Shown here piece after piece: positions 28,169 to 37,101 of a DNA stretch of 64,000 nucleotides. Where the stretch lies: contig NZ_CP163423.1 of NCBI RefSeq assembly GCF_041429785.1, positions 1,612,001 through 1,676,000 of the forward strand. Reading direction: 5' to 3'. Numbering within the stretch: the first letter of the stretch is position 1; each line of letters begins with the position of its first letter. The DNA is from Fretibacter rubidus (GTDB taxonomy: Bacteria; Pseudomonadota; Alphaproteobacteria; Caulobacterales; Maricaulaceae). The position numbers were made by a program, and so were the translations under genes. Below the pieces are notes generated by a model. It was given only the letters and a program-made list of their open reading frames with translations, was not told where the DNA came from and made no database searches.

Positions 28169-29044
28169 ATGTCTATTAAAAAAATAGCTTTAGCGAGCGG
28201 CGTTGCAGTCTCGCTCATGGCAAGCACAGCTTATGCGTCTGTCATTGACCGTCCATTCTTCCAAGTTCTCGGCGTTGTTGTCGTTTGGGGTGGCACTGAT
28301 TTTGACGAAAACTCTGGTACAGCCCCTGTTGTATCTGATTTCGTTCTTCTTACCCCTGCAACTGGCACGGCTGGTGCTGATTTGATCACAGGCGATGTCT
28401 ACTCTGTTGTTACAGGTAGCCTCGACCCGATTTCTGATTCAGGAACAGCGGTTGACGGAACAGCAACATTTGACCCGGTAACCGGTGAAACATCTGGCGG
28501 TACATTCACAGACAACGGCACTGCTGGTGTTTTGGACGCTGCTGATACGCTAACCGCATTTGGTTTGGACGCAACAACTGACGTGTCTGGTGGTCTTGTT
28601 GGTTCACACAACTCAAGCTTCTACGTTGCCTCTAATGCAGCGTTTGATATCTTCGCACAAAGCTCTAATGTTGTTGCCACAGGTGACTTCCTGACAGACG
28701 GCTTGGATGACGAGAACATCAGCTTTGCCATGTCAATCGAGACATCTGGCACAGACGGTGGCTTGGCCTTTGGTGGTGCAACAGCACAAGACCCATCAAC
28801 AGGTGGTACAGGTGTTGTCGCAACAATCGACAGCCTTGATGACATGTCAACACAAACGAAAGTGTTTGATGGTGGTCAGCGCACAGCCGCAGCCCCAGGT
28901 TCATTGACAGAACAGTCTGTTCGTTTTGACAGTGTTTATACGCTGGATAGCGACACAGGTACTGCTGGTGTTCAAGGTTACGACCTGTCTATGGGTGTGG
29001 GTACACTCCAGGCTGACGTGACTTACACAATCTTCGTGCCATAG
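28169..29044 (+). CDS. Unrecognised secreted Thr/Asp/Gly-rich protein
   Basis: 291 aa. A clear signal peptide of 22-23 residues ends at STAYA. The mature protein is acidic, rich in Thr, Asp, Gly, Ser and Ala, has no cysteine, and contains many short predicted beta strands with repeated T-G-T/A-G turns. I do not recognise a family. Codon choice (many ACA, GCT, GGT) is more AT-leaning than in its neighbours, as in a highly expressed or foreign gene. A strong terminator follows 22 bases after the stop. The start at 28169 is preferred over the longer frame from 27887, because that extension would run into the divergent gene and bury the signal peptide. Possible surface, matrix or periplasmic structural protein. 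Confidence 0.85.
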   Translation: MSIKKIALASGVAVSLMASTAYASVIDRPFFQVLGVVVVWGGTDFDENSGTAPVVSDFVLLTPATGTAGADLITGDVYSVVTGSLDPISDSGTAVDGTATFDPVTGETSGGTFTDNGTAGVLDAADTLTAFGLDATTDVSGGLVGSHNSSFYVASNAAFDIFAQSSNVVATGDFLTDGLDDENISFAMSIETSGTDGGLAFGGATAQDPSTGGTGVVATIDSLDDMSTQTKVFDGGQRTAAAPGSLTEQSVRFDSVYTLDSDTGTAGVQGYDLSMGVGTLQADVTYTIFVP

Positions 29045-29064
29045 GCCCACGTCTATAACGAATG

Positions 29065-29096
29065 AAGGCCGTTGGTTCACGCCAACGGCCTTTTTC
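29065..29096 (+). terminator. Strong intrinsic terminator after the secreted protein gene
   Basis: AGGCCGTTGG (29066-29075) pairs perfectly with CCAACGGCCT (29082-29091) around a 6-base loop and runs into TTTTT. Confidence 0.93.
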
Positions 29097-29164
29097 GTGT
29101 TTGCATGGCTATAAATTTATACCGTTAGGAAAATCGCTTGCTCTCTCAATTGATATAGCTTACT

Positions 29165-29179
29165 TGAGAATCATTCTTA
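29165..29179. promoter_or_regulatory. Fur-box-like 7-1-7 inverted repeat
   Basis: TGAGAATCATTCTTA matches the 7-1-7 Fur consensus TGATAATNATTATCA at 12 of its 14 specified positions and is a palindrome with one mismatch. It sits 24 bases before the small gene at 29203, where a repressor would block transcription. Confidence 0.5.
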
Positions 29180-29202
29180 ATTGCATATGAAGACGCGACG
29201 CC

Positions 29203-29451
29203 ATGATGACTGCGGACGATAGAACAATCACCCAGGCCGCCTATCCAGAGTTTAGGCTTACCCATGAGCAATCTCTGACCAACATAGCGGATTACCTAAA
29301 CTGGGTTGATACACAACGCGATGTCATCGATATGTGGCTTGATAGAGTGATTTCGGAAAACGGGAACTTAGCGCTGGCCGAAGCATTAGAGAGACATAGG
29401 GAATGGCTAAACAGCATGTTTATTGTGCTTAATGACGCAGGAGAGGTATAA
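29203..29451 (+). CDS. Small unrecognised acidic protein
   Basis: 82 aa, helical and acidic with no signal peptide, cysteine or membrane segment. N-terminal half contains FRLTHEQSLTNIADYLNW, C-terminal half LALAEALERHREWLN. I do not recognise a family. It fills the gap between a strong terminator and the peroxiredoxin gene, with a Fur-like box in its leader, so it is probably a real gene with its own promoter. ATG at 29203 or 29206. It could share its transcript with the peroxiredoxin gene 76 bases downstream. Confidence 0.5.
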   Translation: MMTADDRTITQAAYPEFRLTHEQSLTNIADYLNWVDTQRDVIDMWLDRVISENGNLALAEALERHREWLNSMFIVLNDAGEV

Positions 29452-29527
29452 TTCTCTCGTGGCCCTTGTCATCAATGCGGAACATGCCTATCTCCGCCGC
29501 AAATTCATTCTGATATAGGAGACTACT

Positions 29528-30070
29528 ATGCGCAATACTGTGCCAAATGTTACTTTTAAGACCCGCGTCCGCGACGAATCTATTGGCGGCGACAACCCGT
29601 TCGATTGGAAAGACGTCACGACTGACGATTTGTTCAAAGGCAAAAAAGTTGTTGTCTTTTCCTTGCCCGGTGCGTTCACACCGACATGTTCAACGTCGCA
29701 CCTACCCCGTTACGAAGCGCTTTATGAAGATTTCAAAGCTCAAGGCGTTGACGAGGTTATCTGCGTATCTGTGAACGATGCATTCGTCATGTATAAATGG
29801 GGCGTCGACCAAGGCCGCAAAAACGTATTCTTGCTGCCCGACGGTTCTGGCCACTTTACGCGCCAAATGGGTATGCTTGTTGACAAAGACAATCTTGGCT
29901 TTGGTTACCGCAGCTGGCGTTATTCAATGCTTGTTGATGATTGCAACATTGAGAAAATGTTCATCGAGCCTGATTTTGGCGATAACTGCCCAACAGATCC
30001 ATTTGAAGTATCTGACGCTGACACTATGCTTGCTTACATCAAAGGCAATGCCGACAGCAAAGTGGCCTAA
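29528..30070 (+). CDS. Peroxiredoxin, Prx5 family
   Basis: 180 aa. Reduces hydrogen peroxide and organic peroxides. The active site is [14 protein letters not shown] with peroxidatic Cys54. [19 protein letters not shown] is the Prx5 signature region, and the [19 protein letters not shown] tail is shared with glutaredoxin-linked members, although no glutaredoxin domain is attached. Two further cysteines in the C-terminal third could resolve the sulfenate. An AGGAGA ribosome site lies 7 bases before the ATG. A strong terminator follows. Confidence 0.93.
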   Translation: MRNTVPNVTFKTRVRDESIGGDNPFDWKDVTTDDLFKGKKVVVFSLPGAFTPTCSTSHLPRYEALYEDFKAQGVDEVICVSVNDAFVMYKWGVDQGRKNVFLLPDGSGHFTRQMGMLVDKDNLGFGYRSWRYSMLVDDCNIEKMFIEPDFGDNCPTDPFEVSDADTMLAYIKGNADSKVA

Positions 30071-30091
30071 GCCCGCTTAAATTTGAAATTT

Positions 30092-30124
30092 AAAACCGTC
30101 CAGTGCCTCACTGGGCGGTTTTTT
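30092..30124 (+). terminator. Intrinsic terminator after the peroxiredoxin gene
   Basis: AAACCGTCCAGTG (30093-30105) pairs with CACTGGGCGGTTT (30109-30121), 13 pairs with one T-G wobble and a 3-base loop, followed by TTTTTT. Confidence 0.92.
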
Positions 30125-30146
30125 ATGCGTTATAAACACGAACGCT

Positions 30147-30521
30147 CTAGCTCCGCATGGCGTTCATCGTCTGGCGGTATTCCCAACGGCCAATTTCAAT
30201 TGTTGCCCGGTCAATGCGTATTTCCAACGTATCAACGGCAACTTGGCGCGCTGATAATTTGCGCCCCTCTCCGACTAAGCTCTCTGCGTTTTCACAGGCT
30301 TGGGCGAGTTTCATAGCCCCAATGGCCCGCGCAGACCCTTTCAGCGAATGGGTTACTGCGCTCCAAATTTCGTCATCGGCATCAGCTTGCAGTTGCTTAG
30401 CCCAGATATCGACTTGGTTTTTAAACAAGCCAAATATCTCTTTGGTCAGGCTGATATCGCCGCCAACATATTGATTTAAATGATCAAAATCGATCTCGGG
30501 TTCAGAATCATTGATATCCAT
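30147..30521 (-). CDS. Stand-alone histidine phosphotransfer (HPt) protein
   Basis: 124 aa. A single HPt four-helix bundle with the phospho-accepting His58 in VTHSLKGSARAIGA. It has no kinase or receiver domain, so it must relay phosphate between partners encoded elsewhere. It is encoded alone, convergent with the peroxiredoxin gene. It is distinct from ChpT, which has a degenerate kinase fold. The receiver-HPt protein at 42466 is a possible partner but only by inference. Confidence 0.88.
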   Translation of the reverse strand: MDINDSEPEIDFDHLNQYVGGDISLTKEIFGLFKNQVDIWAKQLQADADDEIWSAVTHSLKGSARAIGAMKLAQACENAESLVGEGRKLSARQVAVDTLEIRIDRATIEIGRWEYRQTMNAMRS

Positions 30522-30620
30522 AATGCCACGCTAAACACATTAACGGAATATGAATAGCGCTTTCAGCATAGGCTCAGACGCCGCAGTGTAGACAGGGTGC
30601 AAGCTTGAAAGGAGCCTATT

Positions 30621-31304
30621 ATGACCCACACACCTTTTAAAACCGCATTGAAGCTCTCTATCGCGACATTGGCCTTTGGTGCCTTGGCCGCCCCCGCAGC
30701 CTTTGCCGCGCCAGCCGTGTCCACTAAAACAGAGATTAAAACGCCGTCCACCGTCGTGAAAGTCGCGCAAAATGACCACCGTGACCGTGTTCGCAGAGAC
30801 CGCCCTAATCGTGATCGTCCGCGCGTTGAGCGCCGCCGTGATGACCACCGCGTTGACCGCCGCCGCGACCGCCGTGTAGAGCGTCGTCGCGACGATAGAC
30901 GCTCTGACCGCCGCGACCGCATCCGCCGTGATATTGCCCGTGACGTGCGCCGCGACGTGCGTAGAGATGTTCGACGGGATTTACGCCGAATTGACCGTCG
31001 CGTTAATCGCACGCATCGTTCGCGCGGACAGTACCGGCCGTACCGCAGCAACCTTGGCATCAGCTTCTCCTTTGGTAATGGCGGCTATAGCCCGTACCGT
31101 TGGGCAAAATCCAACTACGGCTTTTACCGCCCTGGTCGCGTAAGCTTTGCTGGGTACCAGAGCGCGACACGCTGTAGCCGCGTCATTCGTGACGGCTGGC
31201 ACCATGGGCGCCCTGTTCCGATCAGTGTGCGCGAGTGTTACAACCCGTTCGATGGATATTATATTATCCAAGGATCAGAGCGTTTGGTTCACCACCGCTT
31301 CTAA
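30621..31304 (+). CDS. Unrecognised secreted protein with Arg/Asp repeat region
   Basis: 227 aa. The signal peptide ends at AAFA (residue ~29). Residues ~50-135 are a low-complexity run of RR, RD and VERRRDD words, very basic overall with interspersed Asp. The C-terminal ~90 residues are Tyr/Gly-rich with two cysteines and an aromatic YNPFDGYYIIQG motif. Such proteins recur in alphaproteobacteria without known function. The charge pattern suggests binding to an anionic polymer or surface, which is inference. AGGAGCC upstream is a good ribosome site and a strong terminator follows. Confidence 0.85.
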   Translation: MTHTPFKTALKLSIATLAFGALAAPAAFAAPAVSTKTEIKTPSTVVKVAQNDHRDRVRRDRPNRDRPRVERRRDDHRVDRRRDRRVERRRDDRRSDRRDRIRRDIARDVRRDVRRDVRRDLRRIDRRVNRTHRSRGQYRPYRSNLGISFSFGNGGYSPYRWAKSNYGFYRPGRVSFAGYQSATRCSRVIRDGWHHGRPVPISVRECYNPFDGYYIIQGSERLVHHRF

Positions 31305-31333
31305 ACACAGACGGTGAAAACATAGCTAAGTCT

Positions 31334-31362
31334 AAACCACGCCTTCATCGGCGTGGTTTTTT
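31334..31362 (+). terminator. Intrinsic terminator after the Arg-rich protein gene
   Basis: AAACCACGCC (31334-31343) pairs perfectly with GGCGTGGTTT (31350-31359) around a 6-base loop and continues into TTTTT. Confidence 0.93.
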
Positions 31363-31415
31363 ATTGTTTCATATGACAAACGCTGGCATCACGCCTTAAT
31401 CATGGAGATTTATGC

Positions 31416-32555
31416 GTGTTAAGCTCAGCCCCGATAAAAGCCTATTTCGCCAAAGCGGACACAGGACAAAACCACCCCGCCGCGTGGTTTGGCGTTATCT
31501 GGTTCACCATTTTAATATGGATGGTCGCTCAACTTATTGTTGGCTTTCCGATGCTTATGGGTATCGCTTTGGTTGATTCTGATTGGATAAGCAAAATGCC
31601 CAGTAGCGCTATGGGAGGGGGCAGCTCTTGGCCCGTAACCGGCTATCTTCTGTTCACAGTCGCGGCGCTGATTATTTATTTTGCGCGCGATAATATGGGA
31701 TCGCTGTCGCAACGTTCGACCATTACGGCGGCTATTACTATGGCCGTGCTATCGCTTGTTTGTTTTGGCTTTATGATGCAGTCCAACGATGCAGAGGCAA
31801 ACGCGTTCTTATTGGGATATATAGGCAAGAGCCCGCTGGTTTATCTGTCTTTACTGCTGGTCTTCCCAATCGTCTGCGCGGGGTTATTTATCGGGCAGCG
31901 TGTCCTGCATAAACGCTCTATTGTGTCCATGCTAACAGCGGCGGATAAGTTTCGCTGGAAACGGATGCTTTTCTCTATGTTTGTTTTTTGGGCTATTGCT
32001 GGCGGCATTTCTTTCGTGATGCATATCACTGGCAATAATAAAGCTGACTTTGTCTTTGATGCCAGCCGCTTCTGGCCGTTTTTCGTTGTCTCGCTACTGT
32101 TTATCCCCCTCCAATCCGCGACAGAGGAGACCGTCCTGCGCGGTTATTTGAACCAAGGCCTGGCCCGCATTATCAAAAACCCGTGGATTGTCTTTTTCAT
32201 CACAAGTGCGGGATTTGCGGCCCTGCATTTGGGCAATCCCGAAATTGCCAAAGGTGCAGAGCAAGGCACAAAATGGATGACGCTTAGCGCTTATTTCTTC
32301 TTCGGCTTTTTTGCCTGTATCCTGACCTATATTGACGGCGGACTGGAGACAGCCATAGGCGTTCATGCGGCCAATAATTTATTTGCAGCCGTGATGATGG
32401 GCTATGACCATTCGGCCTTACCGACACCAACAGTCTTTCGCGTTGGCTTTAATTCCAGCCTTGATACGTTGGTCACGATCAGCGGCCTAAGTCTTGTCTG
32501 TATTGTTATGTATCTGACGCGTGATAAAACATTGGAACGCAGTTATTTCAATTAG
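31416..32555 (+). CDS. CPBP-family intramembrane glutamic endopeptidase
   Basis: 379 aa with about eight membrane helices. The catalytic EExxxR motif is in TEETVLRGYLNQG, with conserved HLGNPE and HAANNL histidine/asparagine motifs in later helices, as in Rce1-like proteases. Bacterial members process prenylated or small membrane proteins or protect against peptides; target unknown. The start is a GTG at 31416 with GGAG 8 bases upstream. An ATG four bases earlier is out of frame. Confidence 0.88.
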   Translation: MLSSAPIKAYFAKADTGQNHPAAWFGVIWFTILIWMVAQLIVGFPMLMGIALVDSDWISKMPSSAMGGGSSWPVTGYLLFTVAALIIYFARDNMGSLSQRSTITAAITMAVLSLVCFGFMMQSNDAEANAFLLGYIGKSPLVYLSLLLVFPIVCAGLFIGQRVLHKRSIVSMLTAADKFRWKRMLFSMFVFWAIAGGISFVMHITGNNKADFVFDASRFWPFFVVSLLFIPLQSATEETVLRGYLNQGLARIIKNPWIVFFITSAGFAALHLGNPEIAKGAEQGTKWMTLSAYFFFGFFACILTYIDGGLETAIGVHAANNLFAAVMMGYDHSALPTPTVFRVGFNSSLDTLVTISGLSLVCIVMYLTRDKTLERSYFN

Positions 32556-32568
32556 TTAGACATAAAGT

Positions 32569-32868
32569 CTAAAGTGCAGAGCGGCCCCGTTCAGTCAAAC
32601 GACACACAAGCCAATCAGGCTTTAGCGGATTAGCAAACCAAGGTTCGGCCAAGCCTTTGTCCACACATGTACGAATTAGCTGTGTGCTGATCTCTTGGCC
32701 TTGGCTATCAAATAGCGGCAGTTTCCCACCGGGCTGCCTCAGCCCCATTTGAAGATATTGACGTTCAGCACCAGATAGACGTGCATCATTCTTGACGGTC
32801 TGCCCCATAGTGGCCCCCATTTTTCCATTCAACCCAATGGCGGCGCAGTCAATGCTGTGCCGTCTCAT
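32569..32868 (-). CDS. Small conserved protein of unknown function
   Basis: 99 aa from the first ATG. The conserved-looking core starts near LSGAERQYLQMGLRQPGG and ends with DWLVCRLTERGRSAL, a helix-turn-strand arrangement reminiscent of a winged-helix fold. Internal starts at 32820 or 32808 are equally plausible, and no strong ribosome site decides between them. Similar short proteins occur in alphaproteobacteria, function unknown. It converges on the CPBP gene with 13 bases between stops. A short hairpin, TTAGAC and GTCTAA around a 5-base loop at 32556-32572, spans the junction. Confidence 0.65.
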   Translation of the reverse strand: MRRHSIDCAAIGLNGKMGATMGQTVKNDARLSGAERQYLQMGLRQPGGKLPLFDSQGQEISTQLIRTCVDKGLAEPWFANPLKPDWLVCRLTERGRSAL

Positions 32869-32937
32869 TACAGGAATAATTAGTGGAAAAGCGCTTATAT
32901 TCCGTTAAGTTAGGCAAGAAAATAATAAGGGTCGTCA

Positions 32938-35478
32938 ATGTCAGATATTTTTAAGCGTATTAAATCAATCGAAGCCGATGATAGCGACGCTTTGGATGCG
33001 TTGGGTTTGCCCCCCGCTGATGACGACACGGCACCAAAATCTGACGCCGCGCAAAAACCAACAGATGAAAATATATCATCCGCGAAACCGCTTAATTTAA
33101 CTGTGCCCGTCGATGATGCTGGCGAGCCGATTGATTTGGATGAAAGCGACACTACCACGTCAGATAGTGAAACCGCGCCGCCCCCCCGTATTCGCCCTCT
33201 TGGCTTAACGCCCGTCGTGCCTTTGGCATCATCCAAAACAAAAAATCAGGATGATAACGCTCTAAAACCAATTACGGCGCCTATTCCGAAGCCGCCGAAA
33301 CCAGATCTGGATAGTCAAACTAAGAAACCAACCCCTGTTGAGAAGGCGGCAGCGCCCTCACCTACCGCTCCGCAAAAGACTGAAAAGGACACAGTACCAG
33401 CCTTTGTCACACGTGAAGCCGTCGGCAGCATAGAGGACATCGCCACAACACCTCGTTTCGGACACATCATGATTATAGGCGTTATCGCCGCCATCATTTG
33501 GACGTTGTGCGCCATTGGCTTCACGCTATGGGGGCAAGGCGGGCTCAAAGGGCTACAAGCTATGTCAGCGCTAAAACTCGCGGGCTTCGCCACACTGATT
33601 ATTGTGCCGATGTTGTTATTCATTTTCTGCGCTTATGCGCTACGCGAATTATCAAAGCTCGCCGTTCATTCTGACCGCCTTTCAAAAGCGGCCCAAGCCA
33701 TGATGTCACCTGATGAGACGGTTATTACGCGCTCTACCATTATGTCCAAAGCCGTTCAGGCGCAAATTGAGGCGGTAAACCTTAAAGTCTCAAGCGCGAT
33801 GACCCGTATGGAATTGCTGGATGATGTGGTGAAATCCCAAAGTGCGTCTTTATCACAATCCACATTATCGGCGGAAAATGTCACGGACAAAATTGCGTCT
33901 ACCCTCACCGCGCAACGCGAGGCCCTAGACGCTGTGGCCAATACATTTGAAAGCCGCATGGCGGGGCTGTCTGTTACGCTCGATAGCCATGCCGAAAACC
34001 TGTCGCAGTCCACACAGACGGCGGAGCAAAAAATACAAGAGGCCCGCGTCAGCATCGAAGGCGCCGCAGAGAAGATCAACTCTGCCTCTGATGTTGTGCG
34101 TCAAAACGCTGTAGCGGCCGCGGAGACACTCAGCGGAAGCCAGACAGAGATTACAATGTTAGGCAATGCCATCAACACACGGTCAGAGGAAATGGACGCT
34201 GTCTACCGCAAACATGTAACAGACCTGACCGCCATGATTGATCATTTGAAAAAAGAACAAGACGAAATGGGCGCGATATTGGAAGAGCGCCTGACCAAAA
34301 TGCGCGACATGTCTATGTCTGCCAAAGTCGGCGCGCAGAGCCTGTCTGATGCGTCCGATAGCGGGCGGGCCACAGTTGAGGCTTTGGCCGATGCCGCGCG
34401 CTTGACCGATACCGCCGTGCGCGCGCGTTTTAAAGAAATGGAAGATATGGTCAAATATTCCACAGCCCGCGCCGAAAGCATCAGCGACACCGCCGCCCGC
34501 CAAGTGCAAAACAGCCTATCAACGACCCGCAAAGAAATTGCTCGCATCGAAGCCGATATGATGGATTTGATGGATAAATTGGGCCGTTCACAAAATGCGC
34601 AAAACATTGTTGAGCCCTCTGCCGCGAATAACACCTTGGCACAGCAAAAGGAGGCGCTTGGATTTAACACAGACGACCCCCCCAAACCGCGCCGTGTAAC
34701 CTTGCGACCTCTCGATAGCGATTTCCCGTCTCTTGAACCCGGGTTACCGGCTGAGAGCATAGAGGAGCAGGACACGACTTATGCAGCCCCTGTGGAGCCT
34801 GACACTCTGTTTCGTTTAGAGACGATGCCTGCCCCGCCGCCTGTCGCCCTGCCCGACGACCTTGATGATGCGCCTATTTATGACGACACGCAGCTAAGTT
34901 TTGAACCCATTGAGGACGGCGACCTGACGCCCCCTGATGCTGACGCGCCGTTGACGTCTTTTGACCCTGACATTGTTCGGTCGGCAATAGAGGATAATGA
35001 CGCATCGTCAAAAAAAGAAAGTTCATCAAAATGGCGGTGGCGCGGCCTGTTTGGGGCTCCTGAAAAATCCAATGCCTCGGGTCAAAGTGCCGCGAAAGAC
35101 ATTGTGAAAGCCGCGAAGAAAGCAGAAACACCTCACCCCATTAAAGACATCACAATTGTCAAAGCGCTAAGCAATATGGGCCTCAGCCCCGCGGCGATTG
35201 TCGACGACGGATGTATTATCGAGGCCGCTAATATCCGCAAATCCAAAACAGCTGACGCGATGAGCGCTGCCGTTGCAAAGCGTATGGCGACCCCAGTTCG
35301 GCACCTCCGCGAAGCTGCGATAAATGATGCAGGTTTTAAATCTGATCTAACACGTTTCACCAATCAGTTTCGCACCCGACTTGACCCGATCTCTACAGAC
35401 AGAGAAGCAATTCGCGAGACATTAGAAAGCGACGCAGGACGCGCATTTTTGCTGTGTGATGCGGCTTTAAATGGGTAA
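32938..35478 (+). CDS. Large two-helix membrane coiled-coil protein (TipN-like architecture)
   Basis: 846 aa. Residues 1-170 are acidic, Pro-rich and probably disordered. Two membrane helices follow (about 176-198 and 213-235). A ~320-residue Ala/Ser/Glu-rich helical region resembles a coiled coil or methyl-accepting-type bundle. Next come a second disordered acidic stretch and a compact C-terminal domain of ~110 residues (from IVKALSNMGL to FLLCDAALNG). The architecture recalls the Caulobacter birth-scar/polarity factor TipN, but I see no diagnostic motif, so this is a hypothesis. Transcribed alone, with a 69-base leader. Confidence 0.85.
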   Translation: MSDIFKRIKSIEADDSDALDALGLPPADDDTAPKSDAAQKPTDENISSAKPLNLTVPVDDAGEPIDLDESDTTTSDSETAPPPRIRPLGLTPVVPLASSKTKNQDDNALKPITAPIPKPPKPDLDSQTKKPTPVEKAAAPSPTAPQKTEKDTVPAFVTREAVGSIEDIATTPRFGHIMIIGVIAAIIWTLCAIGFTLWGQGGLKGLQAMSALKLAGFATLIIVPMLLFIFCAYALRELSKLAVHSDRLSKAAQAMMSPDETVITRSTIMSKAVQAQIEAVNLKVSSAMTRMELLDDVVKSQSASLSQSTLSAENVTDKIASTLTAQREALDAVANTFESRMAGLSVTLDSHAENLSQSTQTAEQKIQEARVSIEGAAEKINSASDVVRQNAVAAAETLSGSQTEITMLGNAINTRSEEMDAVYRKHVTDLTAMIDHLKKEQDEMGAILEERLTKMRDMSMSAKVGAQSLSDASDSGRATVEALADAARLTDTAVRARFKEMEDMVKYSTARAESISDTAARQVQNSLSTTRKEIARIEADMMDLMDKLGRSQNAQNIVEPSAANNTLAQQKEALGFNTDDPPKPRRVTLRPLDSDFPSLEPGLPAESIEEQDTTYAAPVEPDTLFRLETMPAPPPVALPDDLDDAPIYDDTQLSFEPIEDGDLTPPDADAPLTSFDPDIVRSAIEDNDASSKKESSSKWRWRGLFGAPEKSNASGQSAAKDIVKAAKKAETPHPIKDITIVKALSNMGLSPAAIVDDGCIIEAANIRKSKTADAMSAAVAKRMATPVRHLREAAINDAGFKSDLTRFTNQFRTRLDPISTDREAIRETLESDAGRAFLLCDAALNG

Positions 35479-35491
35479 AATTTGGTTGCGA

Positions 35492-36124
35492 CTAGCTGCG
35501 CGTCTTTGACAAGACATCGCTTATCCAATCTGCAACCTCGGTTAGGGCCTCTAAATTGGCACTGTCTTGTGCCTCAACAATCGCGGGCACGCTAAAGCTA
35601 CTCGCGCGCTGTGTTTTTCGAACGTCATAAGTCCCAAGCAACGCACGTGTGGACGAATTTGAAAAGGTCACAGCATAATGAACCGTCGCCAGCGGAGCGC
35701 TGCCCTGCCCATTATCAAAGTTTGATTCAAAGCTTCTAACAGTCAAATGCACCCTATATTCCGTGCGTGCGCCCGATGTTGGCAGAACACCGACCAAGTC
35801 TGCGCGAGCCGATAACACATCAAGCATCGAATCTTGGATAAGGTCTGGTAACGCTTCGGCCCAACGGGCTTGCTCTGCCACCGCTAAGCGGCGACCATCT
35901 GGCGATATGACAATATCCTCGCCGCGCAACGCTTTGGACACGGCCGGACGGTCCACACGCATCACCGCGGCATCAGCATTGGCCGCCACGGATGCTGTCT
36001 GGGTTGATAAGCGGTAAACGATATCAGCAGGGGCCGGATCAGGTAAAATACTGGACACACAGCCAGACAGCGGCAACGTCGTCAAAGCCACAGCAAAACA
36101 AGCAAAATTGAGGCTTTTTATCAT
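35492..36124 (-). CDS. ABC transport auxiliary lipoprotein (PqiC/YmbA-like)
   Basis: 210 aa. Signal peptide with lipobox LSGC, lipidated Cys22. The body matches the DUF330-type auxiliary lipoprotein: an early YRLST strand and a late VADWISDVL helix. Such proteins attach to MCE complexes at the outer membrane side. The start overlaps the MlaD-like gene stop by 4 bases, placing it last in the lipid transport operon 39071-35492. Confidence 0.87.
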   Translation of the reverse strand: MIKSLNFACFAVALTTLPLSGCVSSILPDPAPADIVYRLSTQTASVAANADAAVMRVDRPAVSKALRGEDIVISPDGRRLAVAEQARWAEALPDLIQDSMLDVLSARADLVGVLPTSGARTEYRVHLTVRSFESNFDNGQGSAPLATVHYAVTFSNSSTRALLGTYDVRKTQRASSFSVPAIVEAQDSANLEALTEVADWISDVLSKTRS

Positions 36125-37098
36125 TGGGGTATCTCCACAGTTTCGCGTTCTTCGCCTGCAATAAATAGAAGCGGATTAGCCTCGAGCGAGGTGACAACAT
36201 CGTTCAGGCTACTGACCACGTCGCGGATGCCGTCGATGGTTTCTTCGATATCTGTGATGCCAGAATTAGACAGACGGTTAATCGCGTCACGCGTATCAAC
36301 AGTTAGCGCCTCGCCGCCCTTTGCAAAGCCAGAGAAATCAGCAAGCGTTTTATCAAGCTGCGCCATGCTCACTTCGGCCCGAGATATCACGGACGCCACA
36401 TCATTGGTTACAAGCGCGTCAAAGGACGTGGCGGCATCGTCCACAGCGATGGCTGCCGCGCTTACGTCGATGGCGGCTTTCTCAAAAGATAGCAGGACTT
36501 GGTTGATAATATCCGTGTCCAAATCAGCGTCCTGAAGGTTGGCTGTGATGGTTCGGATATTGGACAAGATGCCTTGGAAATCTAAAATCGCGTCCTCGCT
36601 CAAAAGCGCATTCACCCGCCCGAGCGCGCGCTGCGCGCCAATAATTACGTCTTCGCCGCCCTCAACCAGCGTATCAATCTGGCTCATCTGTCCCGGAATA
36701 ACCAGCGGCCCACGCCCTGGTAATTCTGACATCAACGGAAATTCATCTGTGCCACCTGAAATTTGAATATAGTTCAACCCCGTCAAGCCTAGCGGTTCTA
36801 GCTGCGCTTTACTATTCGTATGCACGGGTGTCTCAGCTTGAATTTGAATGCTGGCGACCACAGCATTCGTGTTATTCGGATCGAGTTTCAGAGCCGTCAC
36901 TTCGCCGACACGAAGGCCGTTAAACCGCACTTCACTGCCTTGGGACAGCCCCCGCACGGCGCCTTGGAACACGACATCATAATTATCATATTTCTGGTCA
37001 AATTGCGCGCTGGATAGCCACACAATAAAGCTTAGAATACTGGCCATTGCGACCAAGACAAAGACGCCAATCAGGGCATAATTTGCTTTGCTTTCCAT
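36121..37098 (-). CDS. MCE-domain substrate-binding protein (MlaD family)
   Basis: 325 aa. One N-terminal membrane helix (residues 7-28), then a single MCE domain starting at YDVVFQGAVRGLSQGSEVRFNGLRVGEV, followed by a long helical tail. MlaD-type proteins form hexameric rings passing phospholipids between membranes. It lies 3 bases after the ATPase gene and overlaps the lipoprotein gene. The tail is longer than in E. coli MlaD and could form a periplasmic tunnel, as in PqiB/LetB relatives. Confidence 0.92.
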   Translation of the reverse strand: MESKANYALIGVFVLVAMASILSFIVWLSSAQFDQKYDNYDVVFQGAVRGLSQGSEVRFNGLRVGEVTALKLDPNNTNAVVASIQIQAETPVHTNSKAQLEPLGLTGLNYIQISGGTDEFPLMSELPGRGPLVIPGQMSQIDTLVEGGEDVIIGAQRALGRVNALLSEDAILDFQGILSNIRTITANLQDADLDTDIINQVLLSFEKAAIDVSAAAIAVDDAATSFDALVTNDVASVISRAEVSMAQLDKTLADFSGFAKGGEALTVDTRDAINRLSNSGITDIEETIDGIRDVVSSLNDVVTSLEANPLLFIAGEERETVEIPQ

Positions 37099-37101
37099 GT
37101 C

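Noticed and set aside
30563-31060. 165-aa Arg/Ser-rich frame on the minus strand
   Set aside because: Shadow of the Arg/Asp repeat coding region; it lacks a ribosome site and has absurd composition.
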